Positions 18,345 through 28,445 are shown, numbered from the stretch's first letter. The stretch: DNA of 64,000 nt from Sphingobium sp. D43FB (GCF_002312805.1 NZ_NMUA01000021.1:1-64000); one strand, 5' to 3'. Numbers and translations are program-made. Notes: generated from the sequence alone by a model not told the origin.

Positions 18345-20257
18345 TGTCGAAGGTTTACGTCCGGGGCTTGCTGCTCGGCCTAACTGCCCTTGCCGCCAGC
18401 ACCAGCCTGTCTGCACAGACAGCCGATCCGCTCGCGCCGCAAGGCCGTTGGAGCGCCTATCAGGGGGGCAGTGCCGCCCTGCCGCCCATGGGGTGGAACA
18501 GCTGGAACGCCTTTTTCACCGAGATCGATGAGGAAAAGCTACTCGGATCGGCGCAGCGGATCATCGACAGCGGCCTCGCCAAGAAGGGCTATCAATATAT
18601 CAATATCGACGATGGTTGGTGGCTTAAGCGCCGCACGAATGACGGCAAATTGCTGATCCGTTCGGAGAAATTCCCATCGTCCCTGCGCGCGGGCAAGGGC
18701 GACCCGTCTTTCCGTCCCCTGACCGACAAGCTCCATGCCATGGGGTTCAAGGCGGGCATTTATTCGGACCTTGGTCGCAACAGTTGTTCGCAGGCCTATT
18801 CGACTGGCGAAGCGCAATTGCCCGAAGGGTCGATCGCTGAACGCGAGGTCGGACTCTATGGCCATATCGATCAGGATATTCGGCTCTTCTTCGCCGATTG
18901 GGGTTTCGATCTCATCAAAGTGGACGGATGCGGCATCCGCGCCTTTGGCGAGGGCAGCGCACCGGTGAAGTCCGGCAAGTATCGCATGCTCGCGCCCCTG
19001 ATCGACCAGGCGTCGGTCACCCGCTCGGATGTTCCCGCGGTGCAGGGATTGTTCAGCCAGATCAACCAGTCGCTTACCCGTCATAACCCGGACAATGACT
19101 ATCTGCTCTCGCTCTGCGTGTGGGGTAGCGCCAACGTGCGCGCCTGGGGCAAGGATTATGGCAATAGCTCGCGCACCAGCGACGATATCACGCCCCATTG
19201 GGCGCGGATGCTGACGAACTACGACAGCGCGGTACGCCGGGCGCTCTATGCCCATCCAGGGTCGTGGAACGATCCCGACATGCTGTTCATCGGTCAGGGC
19301 GATTTCGACGCTGAGCATCTGACCGAAGCGCGATCGCATTTTGCGCTCTGGGCGATGATGAACGCCCCGCTGCTGATCGGCGCGGACCTACGCAAGACCC
19401 CGCAATCCTTGATGGATATTTTCGGCAATGCCGACCTGATCGCCGTCAATCAGGATCCGGCTGGCCATCAGGCCATCGTCGCCTTCGACAGCGATTCATT
19501 GCAGATTTTGGTCAAGACATTGGCCAATGGCGACAAGGCGGTCGCGCTGTTCAACCGGGGCCTTGCGCCGGTCGATGCAGTACTGACGGCCGGCCATCTC
19601 AAATTCCGCGATGACCAAGCCGTGGCTTTGACCGACCTTTGGACGGGCGAACAGAGCCGCTTTACCGGGGAGCAGGCCTTGAAGGTTGCGCCACGACAGA
19701 CGCTTGTCTTCATGGCCAAGGGCGATCGGACCCTAGCGGACGGTCTTTATCTTTCGGAGCAACCTGGCAATATCAACCCGGCCGTCGATGGGGTTACCGC
19801 CCCTGCGCCTGATCCCACGATCTTCCGCTCCATTCCCGGCTGGCGCAGCACGCGCGGGCTGGGCGAACGTCCCATCTATGCGGGTTGGGGCGGCGCGCAG
19901 CCCGATGCGACCCCCTATAACCAGCCGCTCGCGATCGCTGGCAAGACCTATGCGTCCGGCATTGGCGTCCTTGCCAATTCACGGCTGGAAATTCGGAACA
20001 AGGGCTATAGCCGCCTGACGGCCATGGCTGGGGTAGATGACAGTGCAGCGGACTCGCGCCATGGTGTCCGTTTCGCTGTCTATGGCGACGGCAAGCTGCT
20101 GGCGCGAACGCCGCTTGTTCGCCGCGGCGAAACGCCAACGCCGATTGCCGTCGATGTAAAAGGCGTCGCCCTCATCGAGATGGTCGCGCAAGCCGATGAC
20201 GGGGTTCCGGGCGAAATGCTGCCCGTCAGTTGGGGTGACGCGGCCCTGCTACGCTGA
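18344..20257 (+). CDS. GH27 alpha-galactosidase with C-terminal NPCBM-like domain (637 aa)
   Basis: Exported retaining alpha-galactosidase. A signal peptide covers about 1-24. The (beta/alpha)8 domain starts with the family hallmark PPMGWNSWNAF. The nucleophile is D194 in LIKVDGCG, and the acid/base is probably D281 in RTSDDI by analogy with the RTxxDI motif. SWNDPDML and MNAPLLIGADLR are further GH27 blocks. A beta-sandwich follows, and from about 490 an NPCBM-like carbohydrate-binding domain (PGWRSTRGLGE, then YASGIGVLANS). It is last in the GH43-GH43-GH95-GH27 operon and probably removes terminal alpha-galactose from hemicellulose. A second, shorter GH27-like enzyme lies at 43128. Confidence 0.93.
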   Translation: MSKVYVRGLLLGLTALAASTSLSAQTADPLAPQGRWSAYQGGSAALPPMGWNSWNAFFTEIDEEKLLGSAQRIIDSGLAKKGYQYINIDDGWWLKRRTNDGKLLIRSEKFPSSLRAGKGDPSFRPLTDKLHAMGFKAGIYSDLGRNSCSQAYSTGEAQLPEGSIAEREVGLYGHIDQDIRLFFADWGFDLIKVDGCGIRAFGEGSAPVKSGKYRMLAPLIDQASVTRSDVPAVQGLFSQINQSLTRHNPDNDYLLSLCVWGSANVRAWGKDYGNSSRTSDDITPHWARMLTNYDSAVRRALYAHPGSWNDPDMLFIGQGDFDAEHLTEARSHFALWAMMNAPLLIGADLRKTPQSLMDIFGNADLIAVNQDPAGHQAIVAFDSDSLQILVKTLANGDKAVALFNRGLAPVDAVLTAGHLKFRDDQAVALTDLWTGEQSRFTGEQALKVAPRQTLVFMAKGDRTLADGLYLSEQPGNINPAVDGVTAPAPDPTIFRSIPGWRSTRGLGERPIYAGWGGAQPDATPYNQPLAIAGKTYASGIGVLANSRLEIRNKGYSRLTAMAGVDDSAADSRHGVRFAVYGDGKLLARTPLVRRGETPTPIAVDVKGVALIEMVAQADDGVPGEMLPVSWGDAALLR

Positions 20258-20262
20258 TCGCC

Positions 20263-20301
20263 ATGATGGGTGGGCGGTGTAGTAATCCGCCCGCCCATCA
20301 T
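20263..20301. terminator. bidirectional stem-loop between convergent genes
   Basis: Arms at 20263-20277 and 20287-20301 pair over 15 bp with a single G-T wobble and a 9-nt loop. It lies between the GH27 stop (plus) and the acetylesterase stop (minus), so it can serve both strands. No clear T-tract is seen on either side. Confidence 0.6.
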
Positions 20302-20310
20302 AGCCATTCC

Positions 20311-22269
20311 CTAACGACCTGTCCCGATCGGCAGCTCGAACGAACCGACCGGTAGAGGGGCCTCGTCATAGAGGTTGATGACCGGCGAATCCGCCCAGCC
20401 ATATCGCACCCGCACGGCTGGCTGACCATCACCTGCAAGATGGATGCGCAATCCTTCCACCTCGCCGCCGACATAGCGACAGCTATCCGCCGCTTGCCCG
20501 CAAAGCTCAAAGCCGATCGCCTGCGCGGCGCTACGCGTCTGAAGGGCGCCCGTTAGCCCTAAAAATTCGATCATGGCCCCGCCATCCGGCGTAGCGATGG
20601 CTCTGGCCGCCTGCGGACCGCTGGCGGCATGCCGTTCGCCATAGGCAACAGCCCGCATCGAGCGCGCGAGACGACGACCCAATTCCTGCTTCTCTCCGGG
20701 ATGAATATCGAACGGATCGCCCAGATCGATCGCCGTGGCCAACGCCGCATGGGGGTCCGCTGCCACGGCCCGATATTGCGTATCGCGCATCCGCGCCCAG
20801 CCACTCTCCGACGGTGTCGTCGTCGGCTTGCCATAGGCGGCGAGCTGCACGATGACGAAGGGCAGGTCGGGCGCGCGGAATTGGTCGCGCCATTCGGCCA
20901 TCATTGCCGCCAGCCGATCGGCATAGCCAGGCAGGTCAACATCGGACTCGCCCTGATACCAGGCAACACCCTTCAAGCCGATCGCACCCAGCGGCGCGAT
21001 CATGCCATTAAAGAGCGTGCCCGCGCCGGTCACATCAGCCCATGGCACACGCGGCGCGCCGGGGGGCGATTTGGCTGCCACGGCATAGCGCCACTTGTCG
21101 CCCAACGGCACATCGCCCCCATCTGCAAACCGCAAGGCCATGTCGCTCGCCGGTCCCAGCAACCCGCCATTGGCATAATTATCCATCACATTGATGATCA
21201 GGACATTACGACCCGCCTTCAACAGACCTGGTGGCACGGTCAGGCTGGTGGGCTGCCATGCCTTGGCGCTCATCCCCACTGGACTGCCATTGATCCAGAC
21301 CCGGCCGACATCATCCATAGTACCCAAGGACAGGGTCGCCGCCTGGCCCGCCTGCGCAGCGGTCAAAATGACCTCGCGCCGGAACCAGACCATGCCGTTG
21401 AATTCGGCGAGAGCACTGACGCCCCATTCTTCCCACGGCCCCAATTTCGGCACATCTGCCCATGCAAGAGCGCTACCAGGCTGCCAAGGTTCTTTACCGA
21501 CTGCATCGCCGGTGGCTGCGCGCCACCAGTCTTCCCATTCGGCGCTCGCCGCCCGTTCGGCTGCGATGGGATCGCTGGCGTGCAACCTCACCATGGCGGA
21601 GCGATCGGCGCGACCGATCGCGGCCTGGGCCACTTCCCCCATCCAGGGGCTGATCTGCGATCCGCCCCAACTGCTGGAGATGGCGCCGATCGGAACGCCC
21701 GCCGTCTTGCGCAGGTCTCGCGCCATATAATAGCAGGCAGCGGAAAAATCGGGCACGCTTTCCGAGCTGGCCGTCTTCCACGACACCGCACTGGCAAAGT
21801 CCTGCCGTGCCTGGTCCGCCGCTTCGCGCGGAACCGTCATCAGGCGCAGTTGCTCGTCCGACGAATTGCGTATCTGCCCCATGGCATCCTGCGCATTGCG
21901 CACTTCCAATTCCATGTTCGACTGGCCCGAACATAGGAAGACGTCGCCCACGACCACGTCTCGCGCAGTTGCCTGCCCCTTGTCGCTGCGCGCCGACAGT
22001 GCGATCGGTCCAGCCTTGGTAAGCGCGGCAAACCCCGCTTGGAACCGCCCCTGCGCATCCGCCGTCACGACCTGAGTCACCGCGCCCAATGTTATCGTGA
22101 TCATCTCGCCCGGATCAGCCCTCCCACGGATCAGGGCCGGACGATCGCGCTGGATAACCGAATGGTCACCAGATAGCGCGTCGAAGCCAGGTGCTGCAGC
22201 AGCAGGCATAGCTATCACCGGGAGGAATCCCATAGCTACGGCCGTGATATACCGATTTGAGCGCTTCAT
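20311..22269 (-). CDS. SGNH-type O-acetylesterase with inserted jelly-roll domain (652 aa)
   Basis: Exported carbohydrate O-acetylesterase, usually annotated as sialate 9-O-acetylesterase. The start at 22269 follows GGGAGGATC and gives a signal peptide ending AMPAAAA; longer in-frame starts add a non-signal stretch. The SGNH nucleophile is S117 in FLCSGQSNME, block V is WYQGESD, and Asp/His lie in GDPFDIHPGEK. Between the SGNH halves sits a domain with GMVWFRREV, MDDVGRVWINGSPVG and NVLIINVMDNYANGG, a galactose-binding-like jelly roll. This split architecture matches CE20-like acetylesterases described for Xanthomonas xyloglucan loci (from memory). An AGCGCT-type operator lies 90 bp upstream. 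Confidence 0.88.
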   Translation of the reverse strand: MKRSNRYITAVAMGFLPVIAMPAAAAPGFDALSGDHSVIQRDRPALIRGRADPGEMITITLGAVTQVVTADAQGRFQAGFAALTKAGPIALSARSDKGQATARDVVVGDVFLCSGQSNMELEVRNAQDAMGQIRNSSDEQLRLMTVPREAADQARQDFASAVSWKTASSESVPDFSAACYYMARDLRKTAGVPIGAISSSWGGSQISPWMGEVAQAAIGRADRSAMVRLHASDPIAAERAASAEWEDWWRAATGDAVGKEPWQPGSALAWADVPKLGPWEEWGVSALAEFNGMVWFRREVILTAAQAGQAATLSLGTMDDVGRVWINGSPVGMSAKAWQPTSLTVPPGLLKAGRNVLIINVMDNYANGGLLGPASDMALRFADGGDVPLGDKWRYAVAAKSPPGAPRVPWADVTGAGTLFNGMIAPLGAIGLKGVAWYQGESDVDLPGYADRLAAMMAEWRDQFRAPDLPFVIVQLAAYGKPTTTPSESGWARMRDTQYRAVAADPHAALATAIDLGDPFDIHPGEKQELGRRLARSMRAVAYGERHAASGPQAARAIATPDGGAMIEFLGLTGALQTRSAAQAIGFELCGQAADSCRYVGGEVEGLRIHLAGDGQPAVRVRYGWADSPVINLYDEAPLPVGSFELPIGTGR

Positions 22270-22358
22270 ATGTGATCCTCCCGCTATGCAAATTATGCCG
22301 TTCCGCGCTTGCAGAACGTCCGAACAGCGCCGCTTACAAGCGCCGATCAGGCCATTAA

Positions 22359-22372
22359 TGTTAACGCTATCT
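22359..22372. promoter_or_regulatory. AGCGCT-type operator, site 2
   Basis: TGTTAACGCTATCT matches site 1 at 12 of 14 positions. It lies about 90 bp before the minus-strand acetylesterase start and just past the end of the esterase gene that follows on the same strand. It suggests a separate regulated promoter for the acetylesterase. Confidence 0.5.
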
Positions 22373-22425
22373 TTTAGTGCCGCCATTTTCATTCGTTTAA
22401 CAACCTGGAGGTCTGACCCGCCCGC

Positions 22426-23499
22426 TTATCGCGCGCCCTGAAAGGCGAGATGCGCGCTGAAGAAGGGCAGCAGCTTATCCTGAAATCGCCAAGCCACCCG
22501 GTTGGTATGATCGCCCTCATAGATTTCGAAACTGTTGGGAATGCCATAGCGATCAAGCACGCCATGCAGCGTCTGCGCATCAGCTTTCAATCCATCCTTC
22601 TCGCCGACATCGATGGCGATCGCACGATAGCGGCGGAGATTGCCGATATATTGATCGACGAACGCCAACGGCGCATTCGCTGCCCATTTGGCCACGACAT
22701 CGGGTTGCACCACCCCGTCCTTGACCGGCATGTCCAGATAAAGCGGCGGCTTTTGCGGGTTGGGCGACCAGGCGGCAGCCGTCGCCAATTGCGCGCGCAG
22801 CATGAAGGATAGCCCAGCCGAATCGGCGGGCGACTTTACCGCTTCGAGCTGTTTGAACACGGCCGGATCGATCTGCGCCGGATCGCGGGGCGACAGGCAG
22901 CAGGGGCTCATCATATAAAGCGCACCGAACATATCGGCATGTTTCAGGCCGATGCGGCTGGTCCCGTAACCGCCCATGCTATGCCCGGCCAGCCCCCGGC
23001 TTTCGCGCTGTGCGATCGTCCGATAATGGCCGTCGATATAACGGACCAGATCGCGCGCAACGAAACTCTCGAAATCGCCGGTCGTCACCGAACTGGAATA
23101 CATCGACCCATTATGGACCGTCTTGGAATCGGGCAGCACCAGGATCATCTCCTGCGCGCCCTTGGCGAAGGCGCCTTCCACGGTCCGGGGAATGTGGATT
23201 TCCTTCGCCCATTCCTCCGCGCCGATCGAATAGCCGTGCAGGGCATACACGACCGGATAACGCCGTGATGGTTCGCGGCCGTAGCTGGGCGGCAGGATCA
23301 CCAACACATCGCGGTCGGCCGCTTCGCCTTCCAGATTGCCCTCGATCGTCGGAGCATGCACCTTGATGCGCTCGATCGTTACCGGCTTTGCCCCGGCGAC
23401 AGCTGGCGGCGCACCCGTCGCAACCTGCGCCAACGCAGGCATCGATGCCCCGGCCATCGCCAACGCCGCAACGACCATCATCCGTGTCTTGAACGTCAT
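22426..23499 (-). CDS. exported esterase, esterase D/CE1-like alpha/beta-hydrolase (357 aa)
   Basis: Serine esterase of the putative-esterase (esterase D, CE1-like) family, which includes feruloyl and acetyl-xylan esterases. The signal peptide is MTFKTRMMVVAALAMAGASM... ending PALA. The nucleophile S174 lies in GLAGHSMGGYG, the oxyanion region is YALHGYS, and the likely catalytic His is in YEGDHTNRV near the C terminus. It is third in a minus-strand run of SapC, cupin and esterase, 22 nt after the cupin stop. If it frees ferulate from hemicellulose, the hydratase-lyase at 38835 could consume the product after CoA activation (inference). A simple deacetylase role is equally possible. Confidence 0.8.
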   Translation of the reverse strand: MTFKTRMMVVAALAMAGASMPALAQVATGAPPAVAGAKPVTIERIKVHAPTIEGNLEGEAADRDVLVILPPSYGREPSRRYPVVYALHGYSIGAEEWAKEIHIPRTVEGAFAKGAQEMILVLPDSKTVHNGSMYSSSVTTGDFESFVARDLVRYIDGHYRTIAQRESRGLAGHSMGGYGTSRIGLKHADMFGALYMMSPCCLSPRDPAQIDPAVFKQLEAVKSPADSAGLSFMLRAQLATAAAWSPNPQKPPLYLDMPVKDGVVQPDVVAKWAANAPLAFVDQYIGNLRRYRAIAIDVGEKDGLKADAQTLHGVLDRYGIPNSFEIYEGDHTNRVAWRFQDKLLPFFSAHLAFQGAR

Positions 23500-23521
23500 G
23501 CCAACCCCTCCATTTTCGTCG

Positions 23522-24541
23522 TTATTGTCCGCGCAACAGGCGCATCACCAAGGCGCGTATCCGCCCATAATTTCCTTGGCCTAGCGGCCCCAACACCCCA
23601 TGCTGCCCTTCCGGCATATGGGCCAAAGGATGGCCGTCGGGGCGAAAGACATAATGGTCGAAATAGGCGCGCCAGGCGTCCCGTTCTGCCGCTGGCCGTT
23701 CTGCGATGGCGATCATGGCGAGCAGCATGGCGGTGTGCGGCGCATCCGGCCCGGCGCTGAAACCATCCCACCAATAATTGACGAGGATGTTGACGGGATC
23801 GAGCGCCTCGACCTGGTGCCACCATAATTTGGGGAGGTAGAGCGCGTCTCCGGGGGCCATATCCACTACCACGGCCCTCGCCCGCGCGGCCGCAAAGCGG
23901 GGATATTGCGGATCGTCGCCTGCAGTTCCAGCCGCCAGCGATATCGGCTGGCCCGACAATGTATGGTCGATCGGCCCGACATAGAGATCGCCGATCGCAT
24001 CGGGCGGATAGAGGGTGAAGCGTCGCCGCCCGGCTACTGCGCAGGCCAGATTATCATAGGTGTCATAATGGCAGGCAACGGTCGAGGCATTGCCCAGCCA
24101 TATCCGGGGGCGGACGTTCGGCGGCAACAACGCGCATGGATTCGCCTCGGCAAAGCCGGGGAAATGATGATCGGTCGGCAGCGAACCCAGATAGCCGGTC
24201 TCGCCCGCATCCTGCGCATTGACGGCGATCCGCGCGATCGCTTGCCGAACGGCGATGGTTTCCCTGGCAAAGTTGAAGCCGCCAGGCCCATCGCCATAAT
24301 GATAGCGCCCACATAAATTTGGCGGACCAGCGAAATATTCCGCTGTCGATCCGCTGTCGAATCGCGCCAGATAGGCAAGCACGGCGTCATTGCTTTGTAC
24401 GCTCATCTGCATCGCAGGCCAGTCGCTACAGACACCCCGAATCACAACGGGGCGGCACGCCTGCGCCAAATGTCGCAAACCTTCGACACCTCCGACTTCG
24501 GCAACGGTTCGTTCCAGGATAGGGACAGCGGCACTGGCCAT
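23522..24541 (-). CDS. JmjC-like cupin protein, second copy (339 aa)
   Basis: Paralogue of the cupin at 4254, with the same fold and probable Fe(II)/2-oxoglutarate hydroxylase chemistry. The metal triad is H158-Y-D160 in VACHYDTYDN and H242 in KLWWHQVE. The shared blocks IWLGNAST, GRRRFTLYPP and NILVNYWW are present. No signal peptide is seen. It follows the SapC gene by 3 nt and precedes the esterase by 22 nt. The HxD central residue differs from the first copy (Tyr instead of Asn), so the substrates may differ. As in locus 1, the gene sits beside SapC, a TBDR and a halogenase, here split across a divergent promoter. Confidence 0.85.
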   Translation of the reverse strand: MASAAVPILERTVAEVGGVEGLRHLAQACRPVVIRGVCSDWPAMQMSVQSNDAVLAYLARFDSGSTAEYFAGPPNLCGRYHYGDGPGGFNFARETIAVRQAIARIAVNAQDAGETGYLGSLPTDHHFPGFAEANPCALLPPNVRPRIWLGNASTVACHYDTYDNLACAVAGRRRFTLYPPDAIGDLYVGPIDHTLSGQPISLAAGTAGDDPQYPRFAAARARAVVVDMAPGDALYLPKLWWHQVEALDPVNILVNYWWDGFSAGPDAPHTAMLLAMIAIAERPAAERDAWRAYFDHYVFRPDGHPLAHMPEGQHGVLGPLGQGNYGRIRALVMRLLRGQ

Positions 24542-24544
24542 CGG

Positions 24545-25228
24545 TCAGCCGAACCGTCCAAGCCTGTCGTTCCGCCGACGCGCCATCAGGCTGATATGCT
24601 GCAACGATCCGGCGATGGCATAGGCAAGGCGCAGATGCCCGGATCGAAACAGCATCATAACGGCCGCATCGTCCAGATCATCGAGACTATCGAGGCTCAC
24701 CGTATAGAGCCCATCCAGCCGCACCGTCTCCCCATCATCAAAGCTGAGCGCGATGTCGATCGGCTCGATCAGCCGGTGCGCAAGCAAGGCGGCGATGAAG
24801 GCTTCGGTCGCCTCCATCCCCGCAACCAGGCGGCTTAGCGCCTGTTGGACGACGCGCAATTGTAGGGTGGGCTTCCCTTCCGCATCGAACAACGGGTCAC
24901 CATCGCCGGATGCAAAGCGGGGATGGTCCGGGTCGAAGGCGATATTCTCCTCGGCCGTAAAGAAGCCTTCGCGATCCGCCTCCAGCGCCCGAAAGGCGGG
25001 ACGATCATCGGGCGAATCCACCAGATGCTCGCCAGGCTTCAACCCGGTTAGCGCCCCCAGATAGAATCGGCCCGTCTCGGCATGTTTGGAAAAAAGAATC
25101 GGGCAGGCAGCGGCAGCGGCCAGGATTTCACCAACGACGATTCGCACGAACGGACCAGATCCATGGTCCGGTGCCCGCATCCGCAAACCGGCATGCGCCA
25201 CATTATTGAGCAACTGAAGCGATTCCAT
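24545..25228 (-). CDS. SapC family protein, second copy (227 aa)
   Basis: Second SapC-family protein, unknown function, no signal peptide. Shared features with the first copy are a PILFSKH block, GEHLV, the central FDPDHPRFASGDGDPLFDAEGKPT stretch (only FDAEGKP is closely alike), RLIEPIDIALSF paralleling LLEPFTLDVP, and a C-terminal HLRLAYAIAGSLQHISLMARRRN segment paralleling the HLMPLFMAVAS end. First gene of a minus-strand operon with the cupin and the esterase, read divergently from the TBDR at 25511. The shared 282-bp spacer holds an AGCGCT-type site, so both directions may answer to one regulator. Confidence 0.82.
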   Translation of the reverse strand: MESLQLLNNVAHAGLRMRAPDHGSGPFVRIVVGEILAAAAACPILFSKHAETGRFYLGALTGLKPGEHLVDSPDDRPAFRALEADREGFFTAEENIAFDPDHPRFASGDGDPLFDAEGKPTLQLRVVQQALSRLVAGMEATEAFIAALLAHRLIEPIDIALSFDDGETVRLDGLYTVSLDSLDDLDDAAVMMLFRSGHLRLAYAIAGSLQHISLMARRRNDRLGRFG

Positions 25229-25351
25229 ACCCTCTCCTCCTGCGGCACATTCTCACGCTGCCGCCGCCCTGTCTGGACGCATTTTTCGTCTCCGACAGCC
25301 TAATCACACGGGGCGATATTTACACATACAATTTCGCTTGATTGCCCGTTT

Positions 25352-25365
25352 CGATAGCGCTACCA
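25352..25365. promoter_or_regulatory. AGCGCT-type operator, site 3 (divergent promoter)
   Basis: CGATAGCGCTACCA lies in the spacer between SapC (minus) and the TBDR (plus). A possible plus-strand promoter is TTGATT (25338-25343), a 17-nt gap and TACCAT (25361-25366), so the operator would cover the spacer end and the -10. Both divergent operons could be controlled from here. Confidence 0.55.
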
Positions 25366-25510
25366 TTTACGCCTAGAAAAGAAAAGGCTTGGGTGAGGAT
25401 CAAATCCGTTCGTGCGACGGCCCCTCCCCCCCAAAGCCTGAAACTGTGATCGTGCGTGACAATAGTGTCGCGACGTTCGGGCGAGAAGAAGTGGGAGTAA
25501 GGGGAGGATC

Positions 25511-28432
25511 ATGAAGACAGATTTCGATCGCGCTCGTTTGGCGAAGCGCAGCCGCAAGAGCCTGGCGGCGACAGCCAGCGGCTTGGCCTTGGCAATCGCC
25601 TTTCCGGCCGTTGCGCAAGTGGCCGAACAGGCCACCATCACGAACCCTGCCAGCGAAGCGGACATCGTCGTCACCGGCATCCGTGGGTCGCTGCAACGCA
25701 ATCTCGACATCAAGCGTAACTCGGCTGGTGTCGTCGACGTCATTTCGGCGGAAGATATCGGCAAGTTCCCGGATTCCAACGTTGCGGCATCGCTGCAGCG
25801 CCTTCCGGGCGTGTCGATCAACCGGTCCGGTTCGCGCGGCGAGCCCGATGGCATCACCGTGCGCGGCTTCGGCGGCGACTTCAACGAAACGCTGATCGAT
25901 GGTCGCCGCATCTCCACCGCGACCGGTGGCCGTTCGGTCGACTTCTCCTCGGTCGGTGCCGATTTCGTCGGCCAGCTCGCCGTGCTCAAGACGCCTGACG
26001 TATCGCTGTCGAGCAGCTCGATCGGTGCGACCGTCAACATCTCCTACCCCAAGCCGTTCGACAGCCCCGGCACGCGCGTCGCGTTCAGCGCCGCTGGTTC
26101 GATCCAGGACGATGCTGGCAAGGTGGTGCCGACCGTCGGTGCCCTGTTCAGCAAGACCTTTGCCGATGACACGCTCGGCATCCTGATCGACGGCATCTAC
26201 ACCCGTCGCGATACACAGGTGAACCGCGTCTATGTATCCGGTTGGCAGGGCGGCCTTTTCGCGCCATGCCAGTTGGCAGGCAGCAATGCGGCAACCTGTG
26301 CGCCATCCGATGCTGTCGACGCAGCGCCGAGTGACCGCAAGAGCGTCGTCGGCTGGTATGGCCAGCAATATGGCGCCGACCAGCGTTATACCAAGGATGA
26401 GCGTATCGACGGCCGCATCGCCCTGCAATGGGCACCGTCCGACGACATTGTCCTGACGCTGGACGACAATTATTCGCGACAGAAGATTGTCACCGACATT
26501 GCCGGTTTCGGCGTCTGGTTCAACCAGGGCTCTATGCGCGATGTCCAACAGGATGAAAACGGCACGACAATCGACTTCGTGCAGCAGGGATCGCCAACCG
26601 ATTTCACCGCTGGCACGGATACTCGCGTGCTTGAAACCAACCAAATCGGTTTGAACATGGTGTGGGACGCCACGTCCAACCTCAAGATCGAGGCGGATGC
26701 CAGCTATTCGAAGAGCCGTCAGAACCCCGATGGTGAAATAAGCAGCGAAAATGGCGATATCGGCTATGGTGGCGCGCTGGGCACCGCCAATGGCATTCGT
26801 GTATCCGGTAACAGCAGCAAGGCTTTCCCGGAACTGACGGCCTATGGTCCCAATGGCGATGCCTCGCGTTGGCTGGACCAGACCATTATCGGCTCGCACG
26901 TCACCGTGCGGCAGCAGCAGGTCAACAGCGACGAGATCAAGCAATTCCGCCTCGGCGCAACCTGGGAACAGGATAATCTGACCATCAAGTTCGGTGGCCG
27001 CTATATGGAGGATCAATTCACGCTCCAGAACAGCAGCACCTTCACCAATAACTTCTGGCAGGCTTATGCTGGCTACGGCGGTCCGTCCGGCCAAGGCAGT
27101 GGTGTCCTGATGCCCGCCAGCCTGATCCAGGGCGTGATCGGTACCAATAATTTCATTCCTGGATTCTCCGGCGTCCTGCCACCCGGCTTGCTGAAATACG
27201 ACGCTAAGGAATATCAGCGTATTCTGGAAGGCCTCGGCAATCCATATGCGCAGAATGTGCCGGGCTTTAACTATCCCGGTCCAAACGACCCTAACAACGG
27301 CCTGCTCAATTATCGCGGTATGTTTGATCTGTTGTTGGACCCAGGCAGCGTTCAGAATGTGCGCGAGAAGACCTGGTCGGCCTATGTTCGGGTGAATTTC
27401 GAAGCCGATGTCGCGGGTATGCCCTTCTACTTCAATGCAGGCGCGCGCGAAGAAATCACAAAGCTCGTATCGGCTGGCATTGGGCGATTGCCAACCTCAA
27501 TCACAGGCAGCACGGCTGATCCAACTTTGCTCACGGTAGGCTTCGGTGAATCTCAGCCTATCTCCACGAAGAGCAGTTATTCCTACTTCCTGCCGAGCCT
27601 CGACATGAAGCTGGAACTAACAGACAGCCTGCACCTGCGTTTCGACGCTTCGCGTACGTTGACACGCCCGGCGCTGAATACGCTTACGCCAGTTCTTAAC
27701 GTCGGCGTCGGCCAGCGCGTCGGCGCACTGACGGCGACGGGCGGCAACCCCAACCTGAAGCCCTATTTGGCCGATAACTTCGACCTCGCGATGGAATGGT
27801 ATTACCAGCGCAATTCCTACGCCTCCGTCAATTTCTTCCTCAAGGATGTGACGAACTTCGTGGTTGCAGGTACCCAGCGGCAGACGATCAACGGCGTCGT
27901 TGATCCGACCACTGGTGCGCCTGCGGTCTTTACCGTGTCGCAACGGGTCAATGGACCGTCGGCCACGATCAAGGGTGTCGAACTGGCATGGCAGCATGTC
28001 TTCGGTGACAGCGGTTTTGGCTTCAACGCCAATGCTACCTTCGTCGAAACCAACAAGCCCTATGACGAAACCAATCTGTCGCAGAGCGGCTTTGCCGTGA
28101 CCGGGCTTGCCAACTCGGCCAACCTGGTGGCCTTCTACGACAAGAACGGCTTCCAATTCCGTACCGCCGTCAACTGGCGCGACAAATATCTGCAGGTCTT
28201 TGGTCAGGCCCAGAACAACTCGGCCTTTGGCGCGGAACCGACCTTCGTCAATTCCAGCCTGCAGATCGATTTGAGCACCAGCTACCAGCTGACCGAACGG
28301 TTCAGCCTGTTCGGCGAAGCGCTCAACATCACCAACGAAACGGTCAGCACCCATGGCCGCTTCTCCAACCAGTTGCTTGATGTGTACGCTTATGGCCGCC
28401 GTTTCACGGCGGGCGCACGCTACCGCTTCTAA
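25511..28432 (+). CDS. TonB-dependent receptor, carbohydrate type (973 aa)
   Basis: Outer-membrane transporter, probably for xylo- or other hemicellulose oligosaccharides. A long basic n-region leads a signal peptide ending FPAVA|Q near residue 35, followed by ADIVVTGIRGS (TonB-box region). The plug has DVISAEDIGKFPDSN, LQRLPGVSINR and ITVRGFGGDFNE. The barrel ends GARYRF with a terminal Phe. The ribosome binding site AGGGGAGG precedes the ATG. A textbook terminator hairpin and then a halogenase gene follow. It is close in plug sequence to the TBDR at 430, but the extracellular loops differ, which implies a different ligand. Confidence 0.95.
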   Translation: MKTDFDRARLAKRSRKSLAATASGLALAIAFPAVAQVAEQATITNPASEADIVVTGIRGSLQRNLDIKRNSAGVVDVISAEDIGKFPDSNVAASLQRLPGVSINRSGSRGEPDGITVRGFGGDFNETLIDGRRISTATGGRSVDFSSVGADFVGQLAVLKTPDVSLSSSSIGATVNISYPKPFDSPGTRVAFSAAGSIQDDAGKVVPTVGALFSKTFADDTLGILIDGIYTRRDTQVNRVYVSGWQGGLFAPCQLAGSNAATCAPSDAVDAAPSDRKSVVGWYGQQYGADQRYTKDERIDGRIALQWAPSDDIVLTLDDNYSRQKIVTDIAGFGVWFNQGSMRDVQQDENGTTIDFVQQGSPTDFTAGTDTRVLETNQIGLNMVWDATSNLKIEADASYSKSRQNPDGEISSENGDIGYGGALGTANGIRVSGNSSKAFPELTAYGPNGDASRWLDQTIIGSHVTVRQQQVNSDEIKQFRLGATWEQDNLTIKFGGRYMEDQFTLQNSSTFTNNFWQAYAGYGGPSGQGSGVLMPASLIQGVIGTNNFIPGFSGVLPPGLLKYDAKEYQRILEGLGNPYAQNVPGFNYPGPNDPNNGLLNYRGMFDLLLDPGSVQNVREKTWSAYVRVNFEADVAGMPFYFNAGAREEITKLVSAGIGRLPTSITGSTADPTLLTVGFGESQPISTKSSYSYFLPSLDMKLELTDSLHLRFDASRTLTRPALNTLTPVLNVGVGQRVGALTATGGNPNLKPYLADNFDLAMEWYYQRNSYASVNFFLKDVTNFVVAGTQRQTINGVVDPTTGAPAVFTVSQRVNGPSATIKGVELAWQHVFGDSGFGFNANATFVETNKPYDETNLSQSGFAVTGLANSANLVAFYDKNGFQFRTAVNWRDKYLQVFGQAQNNSAFGAEPTFVNSSLQIDLSTSYQLTERFSLFGEALNITNETVSTHGRFSNQLLDVYAYGRRFTAGARYRF

Positions 28433-28445
28433 CGGTTCTCGCCCT